Notes under the pieces: model-generated
Seen by the model: the letters and a program-made list of their open reading frames with translations, nothing else
What the model was told of the DNA's origin: nothing
Database searches by the model: none
Program-made: the position numbers and the translations under genes
NCBI GenBank assembly: GCA_964424335.1
Contig: CAYRIY010000025.1
Span: 1 to 40,465 of the forward strand
Direction of reading: 5' to 3'
DNA length: 40,465 nt
DNA from: CAYRIY01 sp964424335
GTDB taxonomy: Bacteria; Bacillota; Limnochordia; DTU080; RSA5
Shown here: piece after piece, positions 15,796 to 26,100 of the stretch
How the letters are laid out: every line of letters starts with the position of its first letter
Numbering within the stretch: the stretch's first letter is position 1

Positions 15796-17214
15796 CTACT
15801 CCCCTGCCTCATCGTCGATGATGTCGAACATCAGGTGGATTCCGCCGGGGTACACCCCGTTGTTCCTCACGTACTGGATGTTGTGCGCATGGAACGGGTA
15901 CATCCCTGCTTTGGTCGGCCGAATCACGATGTCGTAGCGCTCGCCCGGAGCGATGTCGACGGTATCCTTGGAGTACGGCATAGGCAGCGGATGTCCGTCC
16001 GTGGCCACCACTTCGAAGTGGGGTCCGTGTAGGTGCATCGCATAGTTGTTGTACCCGGCGTTGATCAACCTGACCAGCGTCGCCTCACCCACCTTGATCG
16101 GCAGCGTCGGCGCCGCAGGAAACGCCTTGCCGTTGACGATGAAGTGGTTGTGGTCCGGTTCGTAGTTGAGCGCCATCGGCTCGATATTCGAATCCCAGTC
16201 GTCGAGGATCAACGTATATTCCTGGTCCCAGAACTTCTCGCCCTTCGGCTCGATTACGATCCCGCCGTACATTCCCATGTCGATGTGCCGATAGCTGTCG
16301 ACGTGGCAGTGGTACATGAACGTGCCGGCCCGTGCCGCCTCAAACTCGTATACATACGTCTCTCCCGGCATCACCGCGAGGCTGGTGTGCGGAACGCCAT
16401 CGTACTTTTGATCTACGTAAATGCCGTGCCAGTGGATCGTGTGGGGCTGATGGTGTGTGTTGGTGAAGTGAACCCGCACCAGATCCCCTTCCGTGACCTT
16501 GAGGAGCGGACCGGGCAGCGTGCCGTTGAACGCCCACACGGTCACTTCGACGCCTTCGATCAACTCATGCTGCACTTCTTGAATGTCGATGGCAAACTCC
16601 TTGACGCGCCCGTCGACTCGAAACGGCTCGAGCACCGCCAGGCCTTCGGGCGTCCATGACATGCCCTCGGGCAGTTCTCCCTTCGCGGCGACCGAGCCGT
16701 GATGATGCTCATCGTGCCCAGCCTCAGCAGCGAGGGCTACATCCGAACCACCGTCGGTTGCTGCGCCTTTCGATGCTGCGTCCACAGGCGCCGCGCCTTC
16801 CGCGACGACGATCTTTCCGACCATGCCCATTAAGTAATGGCCGGCAACCGAACAGGCATAGTCGTACTCGCCGACTTCATCCAAAACGAGCTCCCAGCTA
16901 TCGCCTTTCTCGAGGAGCGGCGACTCGAACTGCGGTTTGTGGTTTGCCTTTGCGACCTCACTCGCCGTCCCTTGAACCACGTTGTGCGGCGTCGAGTCGT
17001 GGTTGACGAAGACGATGCGGGTTCCCGGAGCCACAGTGATCGTAGAAGGCTCAAATTTAAAGTCAACGATCTCGACGGTGACCACGTCCGCGCCTGCCTC
17101 GGCCGCATCCATGGGTTGCGCTTGGATCTGAGTGACCTTGTTGCACCCCGTCGCGACGATGACCAAGAGGAGCAAGAGCAGCACTGCCTTCAGCGGATTT
17201 TGGCGTACTTTCAT
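15796..17214 (-). CDS. Lipoprotein: plastocyanin-like domain fused to two-domain multicopper oxidase (type C)
   Basis: A 472-residue protein with a lipoprotein signal (lipobox ATGC, Cys24). Residues 45-137 form a plastocyanin/azurin-like domain with a full blue-copper set: His77, Cys121, His126, Met129/131. A His-rich linker (GHDEHHHG, about 166-173) leads to two cupredoxin domains. The first has HTIHWHG (258-264) and HCHVDSYRHIDMGM (302-315), giving a type 1 site plus trinuclear ligands. The second has HLHG (394-397) and HAH (442-444) without Cys, so it gives only trinuclear ligands. A type 1 site in domain 1 corresponds to the type C two-domain oxidases. It is probably membrane-anchored and oxidises metals, phenols or a redox partner with O2. 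GGAGGGG precedes the ATG. Confidence 0.88.
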   Translation of the reverse strand: MKVRQNPLKAVLLLLLLVIVATGCNKVTQIQAQPMDAAEAGADVVTVEIVDFKFEPSTITVAPGTRIVFVNHDSTPHNVVQGTASEVAKANHKPQFESPLLEKGDSWELVLDEVGEYDYACSVAGHYLMGMVGKIVVAEGAAPVDAASKGAATDGGSDVALAAEAGHDEHHHGSVAAKGELPEGMSWTPEGLAVLEPFRVDGRVKEFAIDIQEVQHELIEGVEVTVWAFNGTLPGPLLKVTEGDLVRVHFTNTHHQPHTIHWHGIYVDQKYDGVPHTSLAVMPGETYVYEFEAARAGTFMYHCHVDSYRHIDMGMYGGIVIEPKGEKFWDQEYTLILDDWDSNIEPMALNYEPDHNHFIVNGKAFPAAPTLPIKVGEATLVRLINAGYNNYAMHLHGPHFEVVATDGHPLPMPYSKDTVDIAPGERYDIVIRPTKAGMYPFHAHNIQYVRNNGVYPGGIHLMFDIIDDEAGE

Positions 17215-17563
17215 CGTTATCCCCTCCGAAGCGTTTTGGTGGAGCTACCTTCAATCGTAGCGGCGCCCAGGGAGTGGAACCCAGTTGCAAACAGCACCGG
17301 CCTTGGCGTACGGTTTGTCACGTCTCCAAGGGACGTTTGTCCCACGGCGGCCTTGACATCTGACCCAAAGCGCCCACGACATGGTGCGCCATGATAACGC
17401 AACGACAACGCCTCACGATCGTGCGTCACGAGCCGCGCGTTGCGTTACATGCGCTTTCCTAGGACCTCCGACTCATTTTGCAGCCTAGACGGAAAACGCC
17501 ACGCGCCTCTTGAAGGGAGTGCGCCCCTAGTCAGGGAACGATTAACCAATCATCTGGAAAAAG
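17215..17563. other. Divergent intergenic region upstream of the giant-protein operon
   Basis: About 350 bases separating the multicopper oxidase (minus) from the first giant gene (plus). It holds a nested inverted repeat (listed separately), a small dyad GGGAC-GTTT-GTCCC at 17330-17343, and a consensus TTGACA at 17353-17358 with no good -10 at the expected distance. No small gene or RNA gene was recognised. Confidence 0.5.
17395..17447. repeat. Nested inverted repeat upstream of the giant-protein operon
   Basis: The arms TAACGCAACG (17395-17404) and CGTTGCGTTA (17438-17447) are perfectly complementary and enclose the 10-bp perfect palindrome CACGATCGTG (17414-17423). The first giant gene starts about 117 bases downstream. 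It could be an operator region or a leader structure; the binding factor is unknown. Confidence 0.6.
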
Positions 17564-20500
17564 ATGTATATCAGAACACTCTGGAGTCGAGTGCGAAACG
17601 TGTCCACCAAACTGCTTGACGTCATAGCCTTACCCACGGAAGGGATCGAACCCGGATTCAACCGGATGCCGATGATCCCCGGCGTCCACTTGCGTTGGTC
17701 GTTTCGCGCCGACCTTGGTTTTCCGGCGAACGGTTTTCAAATTCACCGTAGGCTTTACCGGTACCCGGGCGGCGACATCCCCACTCCTCCGGTCCCGGGC
17801 GAATGGGAGTTGATCCACACGGTCCTCCCTCCGGCGTCGCTCGTGGCGACAACGGGTTTGAGCGATAGCGTGATCGCAGCTCGCGTGCTCGAGCATTTAA
17901 AAAGCGTCCAGCTCGACGCCGCAGTATCGCTGTACCGCACACAAGCCCAAGACCTCGTTCGCATCCTCCGCGACCTGGAAAATGTAGCCGGCGACGTGCC
18001 CATCCACCAAAGGCGCCTCGCCCCGGACAGCGGCGGGTCGCCTTTTCGCATTCGGACGATGGATGCGCTCTTCCTCGCCTCCCTCGACCCGTTCATCGCC
18101 CGGATGCTCGGCCTATACTGGATCGACGGCGCCGTGCCTCCAGGACGGCGAGCCGACTACCGCGTGGTGGGGCTTTGGGGCGCGACGCCGTTTCCCGTAA
18201 ACGATGTAGACTTCCGTCGTGCGGCGCGCCGAGGCGTCGCGTCGGGATCTTTGGAGCTCGACGCCGGTGTGGACCTCTTCTCAGAGCGCAGCTTGACGTT
18301 GGACGACGCCGGCACGCTCCACGCAGTGGGCGCCCCCGGCCTCGAGCTTCGACTCAGCTTTGCGCGCCCGGTCCAACAGGTGGAGCTGCTCATCGAGCAC
18401 TCAGAGAGCAGTCCTGAGTGGCGTGCCTTCGCCCAAAGCGAGACCATCATCTCAGGCCGGCTCGACCTCACCTCTGCGATTCAACGCATTCCAGGGGGCC
18501 TTCGCATCCAGCATGCGACGCCCTTCAACCGGATCGCGATTCAAGATGTGAGCGCAAACCCGCTCACACATTGGAGAGTTCAAGGTTTTCGATTCAAGGA
18601 AAGCACGGCCAACATTGGCAACGTCGCCGCAGAGACGAGCGTCAACCCCTCTGCTGCGCTGATCGAAGATCCGCCGACCCAGCCGGCAACCGTCACAATC
18701 CAGAGCGTCGAAGCCAAAAGCGCCCCGCCGGGACTCGACGAGCGCGGCCGAATTCCGCATTCGAATTGTCGTACCGAGATTTTTGCCCGGCCAAGTACCA
18801 TTGGAAACGCGAAGTACGCCCCGGTGCGCATGCACGTCTCCCGCTCCCGCCGTGAGGCGACCATCATCGAGCCGCCGACGCCGCTCACCCAGTCGCCCGT
18901 CCTTCACGTCCCCGGCCCGCAGATTCTCGGGTTTTGGCGACTAAACGGTCGGCCCGACGACTTCCTGCGATCAAGCCAGCGTTACACGGTCAGAGAAGGA
19001 GCCCCGGGGATCGTGCAATTCGCTCCGTATGCCCCGACGGAGAACCCCCAGCGCAGGTATGTGACGTTCAATTGGCGCCAAAGCGGGGGACGGATACAAG
19101 GCGGCGCGCTCGACATACGAGGCGGTTCGACATTTCGCGACCTAGGGCGGCATCTACACGCCGAACTTTGGGTGCGCCCACTGCCCCCTTCACACGGTTG
19201 GAGCATCTACACGCTCATCGACCATGACTGGCGACAGAGCTTCTGGCTCGGCCTGCGCTACGGGAGCGGGGGCTTTTTCATCCGCCTGTGGCTCAACGGG
19301 CAAAGTTTCGAGTCGAACCGGTCGATTCCGGCAGGTGAATGGTCTCGGGTGGGCTTTCGATACGACGGCCGGACGGTCCGGTTTTACATCGACGGCGCCG
19401 AGGTAAACGGCGTTGCGGCGGAGCTCGGGCCTGTCCGAGCCAATCCCAAAGGCGACCTGCTGCGCATCGGAGCAACCCTGGATGCGGACGTGAACAACCT
19501 GAGCGTTGCCGCGTACCCGTACCTTGGCAGCATGATGAACTTGCGGATCGAACGAAACGCCTACTCCGCCGTATCGAGCGCCACATCCGGGCTCCTCGCC
19601 GCATGGCCCTTCGACGGAAACGCGCGGGACGTCAAGTCCGGCGCGAGCAAAATTGCGGTCGGCTCGGTCGCATTCGACCAGAGCCATCCCGAGAGCCTCG
19701 TGCGGCGCGTGGCTCTATTTGATGGAACAAGCTGGCTCCGGACGGCGAACCATGCGGGGTTTGAATCCACGATCGACAAACTCTTCGTCGAACTGTGGGT
19801 CAATCCTGATCCGGGCCAGACGTTCCCGACGCTCGTCTGCAACGGTTGGAGCCACAGCTTTTGGCTTGGGCTTGCCCAGGCGGGCGCGCAAGCGTACCGG
19901 TTGCGCTTTTGGATCAACGGCGCCGTATACCAATCGAGCGGCGTCTTTCCCACGGAGCGCTGGACACGAGTGGGGGCAGCCTACGACGGGGAAACCGTTC
20001 GCTTTTTCATCGACGGGGCGCTGAGCTCCGTTCACCCCGCCAACCACGGCCCCGTCAGCATCAATCCGACCCGTACGATCGCCGTGGGTGCATCGGCCTA
20101 CTCGAGTCCGACAGGCGCGCCTGAATACCCATTTCGAGGTCGAATCGCCGACGTGCGCATTTGGGAGGCGACGCCGGCGCTTCCCTCGCCCGCGATCCTC
20201 GTGCAGTCGGACGCTGACCTCCCGGACTTCATCGATCGAGGCGCGCCCGAGGGGACGTACACCTATGGCCTGGAACCGATCGACATCTTCGGCCGAGTCG
20301 CGAGCGTCATCGAATCGCGTCCGGTGGCGGTCCAAGACGAGTTCACTCCGTCGCCGCCCGCAGGCATACGCGCCGAGTTTCGTCCCCTTTCCGGGAAAGT
20401 CTCTGCGGCAGGCGCCGACCAAATCACGACGGACATTCGATTGCCCCAGGGCGTAACCGCAGCGGACCTCATTGGATACGACCTCGAGGTTCAAACCGCA

Positions 20501-23173
20501 AACAGCCGCGGGAGCGTGGCGCGCGAGGCCTTTCCGATCCTCGAGGCAGAGCAGGGCTCAGGGACGTCGTTTGTCGTGAAGGAAAATCCCTTTCCCCGGG
20601 TGCACGTAAGTCCCGGCGTCGATGTCGCGATTCATTACGACGCGTCGCTGCGTGTGCGCTGGTCGTGGACCGGCCTCCAACGCCTGTTTACGCCCCGCGC
20701 CCGCGCGTTTCGACTCTACGTGCGGAAAGGCGCCTTCAATCGGTGGGAAGGCGCCGTTGCAGCGGTGCAAGCGGCTGGCTTCAACCGCTTCTTGATCCGA
20801 GTAGAGCCGCGCCTCGATGTGGATTCCATAGGCGCGGTCGGCCGCAACTGCCTCGTCGGGCCGTTCATGTACACCGTCGAGCCGCCGCCTTCACCCGAGT
20901 GGGACGCCGTGCTGCGCTACAACGCCGCTCCGGTGCAAGCGCCGCGTGCCGGTCAACTCGTGCAAGTCAACATTCCGGAGACATCGCCCCACTACGAAGA
21001 TCCAGCGTCGACGGCGGCGTGGGAACGAGCAGTCGCATCCGTTCCGATCACGGACGGCGTCCTCATCGAACGAAACGGCCTCACGATCGCATCGGTCGTT
21101 TCAGGCCCCGAGAAAGAGGCCTTGCGCGAGCGGGGCGTCGATTGGATCACCGACGATGCTCGCATCTGTTCGCTCGTGATCCCGGACGCCGGCGCCTTAT
21201 CAGAAGCGCCCCGGCCAAGTGCCGACGAGTTCGTGCCCGGCGGTTTGATCGCCTATGACGAGACCGAGAGAGCCAATGAGTGGAAGGCGTTTTCCGTCCT
21301 TTGGCACGACTGGGAGAGTGCCGGCTCCATCCGCATCTATTTCATTCATGCCGGGGGCGCCGCCCCGAGGCTGCGGGACGTCCGGTACTGCCCCGGTGAG
21401 CGGTACGAGCAGACGCTTGCGCTTGCCGACTGCCCGCGCCTTGCCGCCGATCGGGGCACGCTCGAGGTGAGCGCCGCCGTATCGACGATCGACGACCGAG
21501 GCGCCGAAGGGCCGCTCGGCGACAGCGCCAAGGCGGTCGCCGTCAATCGGCGCCGCCCGCCGACACCGCCCCCGCCCGTCATCACGACGATCGATCGACC
21601 GGACTTTCACGGCGATTCCAGGGCGACGCTCGAGTGGAGCCTGCCTGCCGACGCCGATTGGCGCGGGGTCTCGTTTCAACTTTATCGAGCGACCGAGTCC
21701 GACGTGGCAAGCCGCGATCTTGAGCAGCGACGGAGCCGCTCGGGCGCCTACAGAGGCTTGCCGCCCCAGGACATATTTGCAGACGATCCGGACTTTGCGG
21801 CGTGGATCGTAGCGATGGAGTCTCGCTTGGGGATCGCGGGACTTGCGAGTGCATGGCCGGACCTGTTGTTTTCGCCTAAGCCCACGAGGGATCGACCGCA
21901 AAGCGAGCCGCCCCCCGGCGCCCCGAATCGAGATCTGTGGGAACAATGGGCGGCGTGGGACGCCGCCACGCCGATATGGCAGGCCTGGGCCGAACGGTTT
22001 TACCCGGCCCTCACCAGCCGCCAAATCGTGGAGGTGGCCGAGCGACCTGGGAACGAAAAGGCATTTACGCTCGTAAACGACGCCCCGATAGGCGGCAATC
22101 GGCACACCGACACGCTCAAAGGAAGAGTGCGCAACACATGGCTCTACCGCTTGCGCTCCGTAAGCAACGCGCTTTTGCCCAGCGCCGAATGGAGCGGCGT
22201 GAGCGAGCCCCGGGCAACGTCGGTGAACGCGCCGCCTCGCGCTCCGGTCTTTACCAAGATCGAGGCGGGCGACCGCCAAGTGACCCTGCACTGGACGCTC
22301 GACCGGGGGCCCACGATCAAAGAGTACCGCGTCTACCGGGCCGAACGGCAGGAGGAGCTCGAGGACTTGCGTCACTGGAGCGAATCGAGCGACCCGCGGA
22401 TGATCGCCGTGGTGCCCGACCCGCTCATAAGGAGCATCGATCGCAGGCTCACGCTCCCCGGCAGCCTCGATGTCGCCGAAGTCCTCGGCGTCTACCGCTT
22501 GGGCGAGTTTGACTTTGACTCGAGCGACCCCGGACGCCAACCTTCGGCGCTCAATTACTTCAATCCGGCGCCGTCCTCGCCCGCCGAGGGGCAAAGCCGG
22601 TTCACTCCGGCAAGCGACGAAAGCCAGGAGCACGTCATCGATAACCTGCGCCGCATTGCGGACGGCACCCCTGTCGTGGTGGTTTACAGCCAGTCCGATG
22701 GATCCGAGAGCCACCTTGCAAGTCTGGGCGCGCCGCCATACAGCGACAACGGCCTCGTGGGCGGTCGGGACTACTTCTACCGCCTGGCCGCCGTCGACCG
22801 GTTAGGGCAGGTCTCCCCCGGATCCAAGATCGTGCGGAGCCGCCCCTTGGAGCTGACCAAACCGCCCGCTCCCACTTTGAACGTCACGCGCGCCTCGGCT
22901 ACCGACGGCCAAGACCGCGTCACGGTCACCTGTCATGTGGAAGGCGCCCAGTTGGAAATCGTGCTGCGCAAGCGCACCTCGTCGGATCCGCGCTGGATCA
23001 CCGTCGTCCACTGGACGCCGATCGACCGAAGCTACGACCACACCGAAGACGTGCCGGGCCATGAGTTTGTCGAGTACCAAGCGTACTGCCGCACGCCCGG
23101 CAATGTCGTGAGCGACGCCTCGCGGATCGTCCGAACGACGCCCATAATCGACCTATTGGGGGAGAGAGCATGA
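17564..23173 (+). CDS. Giant LamG/fibronectin-like modular protein (1869 aa), first gene of three
   Basis: Not assignable to a known function. Near the N-terminus is GVHLRWSFRADLGFPANGF (residues 40-58). A beta-sandwich-like part follows (about 230-345, LELRLSFARPVQQVELLIEH). Two laminin-G/concanavalin A-like modules come next, at about 490-660 and 705-875; each has ELWV, SFWLGL, a WINGA/WLNGQ turn, RVGxxYDGxTVRF(Y/F)IDGA and a final LGSMMNLRI or GRIADVRI strand. Fibronectin III-like segments recur later (about 1335-1400, 1555-1620, and the last 90 residues). There is no signal peptide, membrane helix or sorting motif. An in-frame stop just upstream makes ATG 17564 the earliest ATG; its Shine-Dalgarno is weak (GGAAAAAG). 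The stop overlaps the next start as ATGA. Glycan or surface binding is inferred from the LamG modules only. Confidence 0.85.
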   Translation: MYIRTLWSRVRNVSTKLLDVIALPTEGIEPGFNRMPMIPGVHLRWSFRADLGFPANGFQIHRRLYRYPGGDIPTPPVPGEWELIHTVLPPASLVATTGLSDSVIAARVLEHLKSVQLDAAVSLYRTQAQDLVRILRDLENVAGDVPIHQRRLAPDSGGSPFRIRTMDALFLASLDPFIARMLGLYWIDGAVPPGRRADYRVVGLWGATPFPVNDVDFRRAARRGVASGSLELDAGVDLFSERSLTLDDAGTLHAVGAPGLELRLSFARPVQQVELLIEHSESSPEWRAFAQSETIISGRLDLTSAIQRIPGGLRIQHATPFNRIAIQDVSANPLTHWRVQGFRFKESTANIGNVAAETSVNPSAALIEDPPTQPATVTIQSVEAKSAPPGLDERGRIPHSNCRTEIFARPSTIGNAKYAPVRMHVSRSRREATIIEPPTPLTQSPVLHVPGPQILGFWRLNGRPDDFLRSSQRYTVREGAPGIVQFAPYAPTENPQRRYVTFNWRQSGGRIQGGALDIRGGSTFRDLGRHLHAELWVRPLPPSHGWSIYTLIDHDWRQSFWLGLRYGSGGFFIRLWLNGQSFESNRSIPAGEWSRVGFRYDGRTVRFYIDGAEVNGVAAELGPVRANPKGDLLRIGATLDADVNNLSVAAYPYLGSMMNLRIERNAYSAVSSATSGLLAAWPFDGNARDVKSGASKIAVGSVAFDQSHPESLVRRVALFDGTSWLRTANHAGFESTIDKLFVELWVNPDPGQTFPTLVCNGWSHSFWLGLAQAGAQAYRLRFWINGAVYQSSGVFPTERWTRVGAAYDGETVRFFIDGALSSVHPANHGPVSINPTRTIAVGASAYSSPTGAPEYPFRGRIADVRIWEATPALPSPAILVQSDADLPDFIDRGAPEGTYTYGLEPIDIFGRVASVIESRPVAVQDEFTPSPPAGIRAEFRPLSGKVSAAGADQITTDIRLPQGVTAADLIGYDLEVQTANSRGSVAREAFPILEAEQGSGTSFVVKENPFPRVHVSPGVDVAIHYDASLRVRWSWTGLQRLFTPRARAFRLYVRKGAFNRWEGAVAAVQAAGFNRFLIRVEPRLDVDSIGAVGRNCLVGPFMYTVEPPPSPEWDAVLRYNAAPVQAPRAGQLVQVNIPETSPHYEDPASTAAWERAVASVPITDGVLIERNGLTIASVVSGPEKEALRERGVDWITDDARICSLVIPDAGALSEAPRPSADEFVPGGLIAYDETERANEWKAFSVLWHDWESAGSIRIYFIHAGGAAPRLRDVRYCPGERYEQTLALADCPRLAADRGTLEVSAAVSTIDDRGAEGPLGDSAKAVAVNRRRPPTPPPPVITTIDRPDFHGDSRATLEWSLPADADWRGVSFQLYRATESDVASRDLEQRRSRSGAYRGLPPQDIFADDPDFAAWIVAMESRLGIAGLASAWPDLLFSPKPTRDRPQSEPPPGAPNRDLWEQWAAWDAATPIWQAWAERFYPALTSRQIVEVAERPGNEKAFTLVNDAPIGGNRHTDTLKGRVRNTWLYRLRSVSNALLPSAEWSGVSEPRATSVNAPPRAPVFTKIEAGDRQVTLHWTLDRGPTIKEYRVYRAERQEELEDLRHWSESSDPRMIAVVPDPLIRSIDRRLTLPGSLDVAEVLGVYRLGEFDFDSSDPGRQPSALNYFNPAPSSPAEGQSRFTPASDESQEHVIDNLRRIADGTPVVVVYSQSDGSESHLASLGAPPYSDNGLVGGRDYFYRLAAVDRLGQVSPGSKIVRSRPLELTKPPAPTLNVTRASATDGQDRVTVTCHVEGAQLEIVLRKRTSSDPRWITVVHWTPIDRSYDHTEDVPGHEFVEYQAYCRTPGNVVSDASRIVRTTPIIDLLGERA

Positions 23174-26100
23174 GCCGAGTCGTTTTCCCGCTCACCGCCC
23201 TGGAAGGGGGCAGGCTTCAGGTCACTCGCCGATTCCCTGACGAGAGTGAACTCGTCTCCCTCCCCGCCGACAACTGGTCCTCCTTTATGGCCGAGTACAG
23301 CGCCGACACCCGGATCGCCATCCGGGCCCCCGTCGACGGTTCGATCCAATTTGTACAGAAAGCGCTGATAGGCCGACCCGTGACGCTGCTCGCGTTTAGG
23401 CCGGCAAACTTTGCCGCATTTCACACCATCCCCGGCTGGGCGGCGCCCGTTGCCAAAGCCTTTCTCTTTCAATTTAGCGAATTGGACGATGAGCCCACGC
23501 GGGTGAACATCTACTCGGAGGCGCTGCGCCAGTACAGGCGGCGACACGGCAATCGCCTCATTCAAGGGAGTTTTTCCGGCGGGACGCTGCAGCGCTTCGA
23601 GGACTGGATGCTCACCGAAAGCGACATCGAAGAGCGCGCCCGCAACGCGCTCACTCTGGGCGCCTCCATCCACGTAGACCGCGGCCAAGCGTTTGCTGTC
23701 GCCGGCGTCGGCCTGCGTGTCTCGGTCGGCATGGTCTATTACGAAGGATCGGACTTCACCGCCGCGCCCCCTTACTGGATGGATTTCCACGAGTACTTCG
23801 CACGCCACAAGGCTTATGCTCCCCACGAAGAGCTGGGCTTTCCCTTTGACGACCCGCCGAGCAGCGATCTTTTTCGCATCCGCTACGAGCGAAGCGACAA
23901 CCCGAGGGCTGACGGAGACAACGCGTTCGAGAGCCTATCTGGCGGCTTGCAGGGCGTCAAGATCTTTCACCCGCCGACGGAAACGATTGAGCAGAGCGGG
24001 AGCTTCGTCGCCCGCACGCGCCAGGTCCCCGGCGAACTCTTCAGCTTTACGCCAAATGCCCGGGTCAAGCTCCGCTTCTCAAACGGTGCGGTCGACTACC
24101 GCTTCCGGCTCTTTAACGACAACGAGGCAACGACGCCGGTCCACAGCTCTCGCGATCTCACGGGCCAAGAACCGGAGACCCTTTTTGGCAACGTCGGCTA
24201 CGCGTGGCCGGAGCGCAGAGTCCGGCCGTACCAGATGGCGTACGTCGCCGCAAACGGCGTAGGTCTCTCCTTTCCGATCGTGCGGGACCTGATCAGGGTC
24301 GTCGACGAAGCCGCAAGTGAAGTGATCAGCCACAAGGCGCGCCTTGCAGAATTTTTGCAGATTCCAGGCTTTGCGGAGCGGACGACGCTCGTCGACACCA
24401 TCAATCGAATCACGCGTGCGGCCCCCGCTGACCTGCAGCCACGACTCCGGAGCGCAATTGACAACGACCGTTTCACCCCCTTCTCGGCCCATTACCATCA
24501 GTACATCCTCGACAAGGAGCAAGCCGTTGAGAAGCTGGTCGCCGCCATGAACGACGACTTCTTTGAGCAGCTAAGAGACGACTTCTCAGACGATGCGCTG
24601 GTCATCTTCGATAAAGCGGTCGAGGCTTTGCGGAACGAAGAGCGTGGCGACCGATTCCTAGAGCAGACGTTCCGCGGTTTTATCTTTGAGACCGCCGAGA
24701 CAGCCGACGCCGCTCGGCCACTCAGTTTCGAACTTTGGAAAGCGGTCTGGAACAGCCAACGCAGGGTCCGTTCGGCCTTGGTGAAGTTACTGTTCGAAAG
24801 CGTAAAGGAGGATATGTTTTACCACCTGCGCCTTGCAGGGATGCGCCTTGGAACGCCGCTCGAACACTCGATCGACCCCTTGCTGCGAACCATGCGCGAC
24901 CAGTTCACCACGCGCTTCGGCGAGTTGTTCGCCATCAACGTCCAAGATGAAGTGCCCATGGTTCGATTTATTGAGAATCCGCTAACCGGCGAAGTGAGCA
25001 GCGTCAGGTACACCTACGCTTCGCCGACTCGAATCGTCTTCGAGTATGACTCCGATGCCATCCGCCAACTCGATTTCAGTCGAGACAGCGGTACGAGCAC
25101 CGGGACCGCTTCCCGAGATCTCCTGGCGAGGACATTGAACGTTTTCAACTTACTAGGGTCGATCTTTCACCTGATTTACGACGGAGTCCACGCATGGAAG
25201 GAAGGAGATCAGGAGGCCTACTACAATATCGCCAAGGACATCATCGGCATCGCAGACGATGTGAGCAATCTCATGCCCACGCGCCACTATGCGGGCGTTG
25301 CGAGCCGTCCCGGCTGGGCCGCCATCGGAGGCGGCTTGGCGTTTGTTTCGAACGCCATCAGCCTCAGCTCCATGATCGATGGCGCTTGGAGCCGACACGC
25401 AGACGGAGACTACCGCTCCGCAGGTTTCATGGCCCTCGCCGCCTCGACTGCGAGTGTCTCTCTAGGCGCCGAGGCCCTCGCACTATTGGGCGCCGGAGCG
25501 GCGACGTCGGGACCGCTTGCATTTTTCATCATCGGGGGAACGTTGCTCAGCGTCGGATTCAATTTTTTGGCGCAGGCCCTTGCACGCCCTGAAGCCGAGA
25601 TCGACTTTAGGCACACGTATTTTGGCGTCGACTACGCCGGTCTGGAGACGGAGTACAACCGACTTGCGCCAGACATTCAAAACGATCCCGTGCAGCTATT
25701 TCGCCGCAATCGGCGCTTCGCATGGGTGGGCAACGTGCCGCGGCAGATTGCACACTTAAACCGCTACGTCGAGCCCGTGTCCGCCACCCTATCCAACGAA
25801 ACGCACCAAGACCCCGCCTCGGGCCGAGAGATGAAAGTGATCTACATCGACATCACAGGCGCTCGCTGCGAGCGTTACTCCCGAGTCTACTTCGAGCTCT
25901 ACTCCCAAGGCGCGGTCCACTTCGGCACGGCGGGCACCTTTGTCATCGACCCCGACGCGCCCCGCCGCGGGGGCTGGCACCCCGTCGAGCCGGCATTCGC
26001 CTACCGAGTCACGCTGCTGCCGAGGGGCAGGGCCAACATCTCGATTCGCATGTACTCAGAGCCGAACGGCCCGCTCGCAAACGTCAATCGAGCCGTGGTC

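Noticed and set aside
17353..17397. Consensus TTGACA followed by TGATAA as a promoter for the giant operon
   Set aside because: The spacing is 33 bases, far too long; no -10 is present at 16-18 bases.
21200..22714. A 504-codon minus-strand frame inside the first giant gene
   Set aside because: It is an antisense shadow typical of GC-rich coding DNA; the sense frame has clear domains and coupling to its neighbour.
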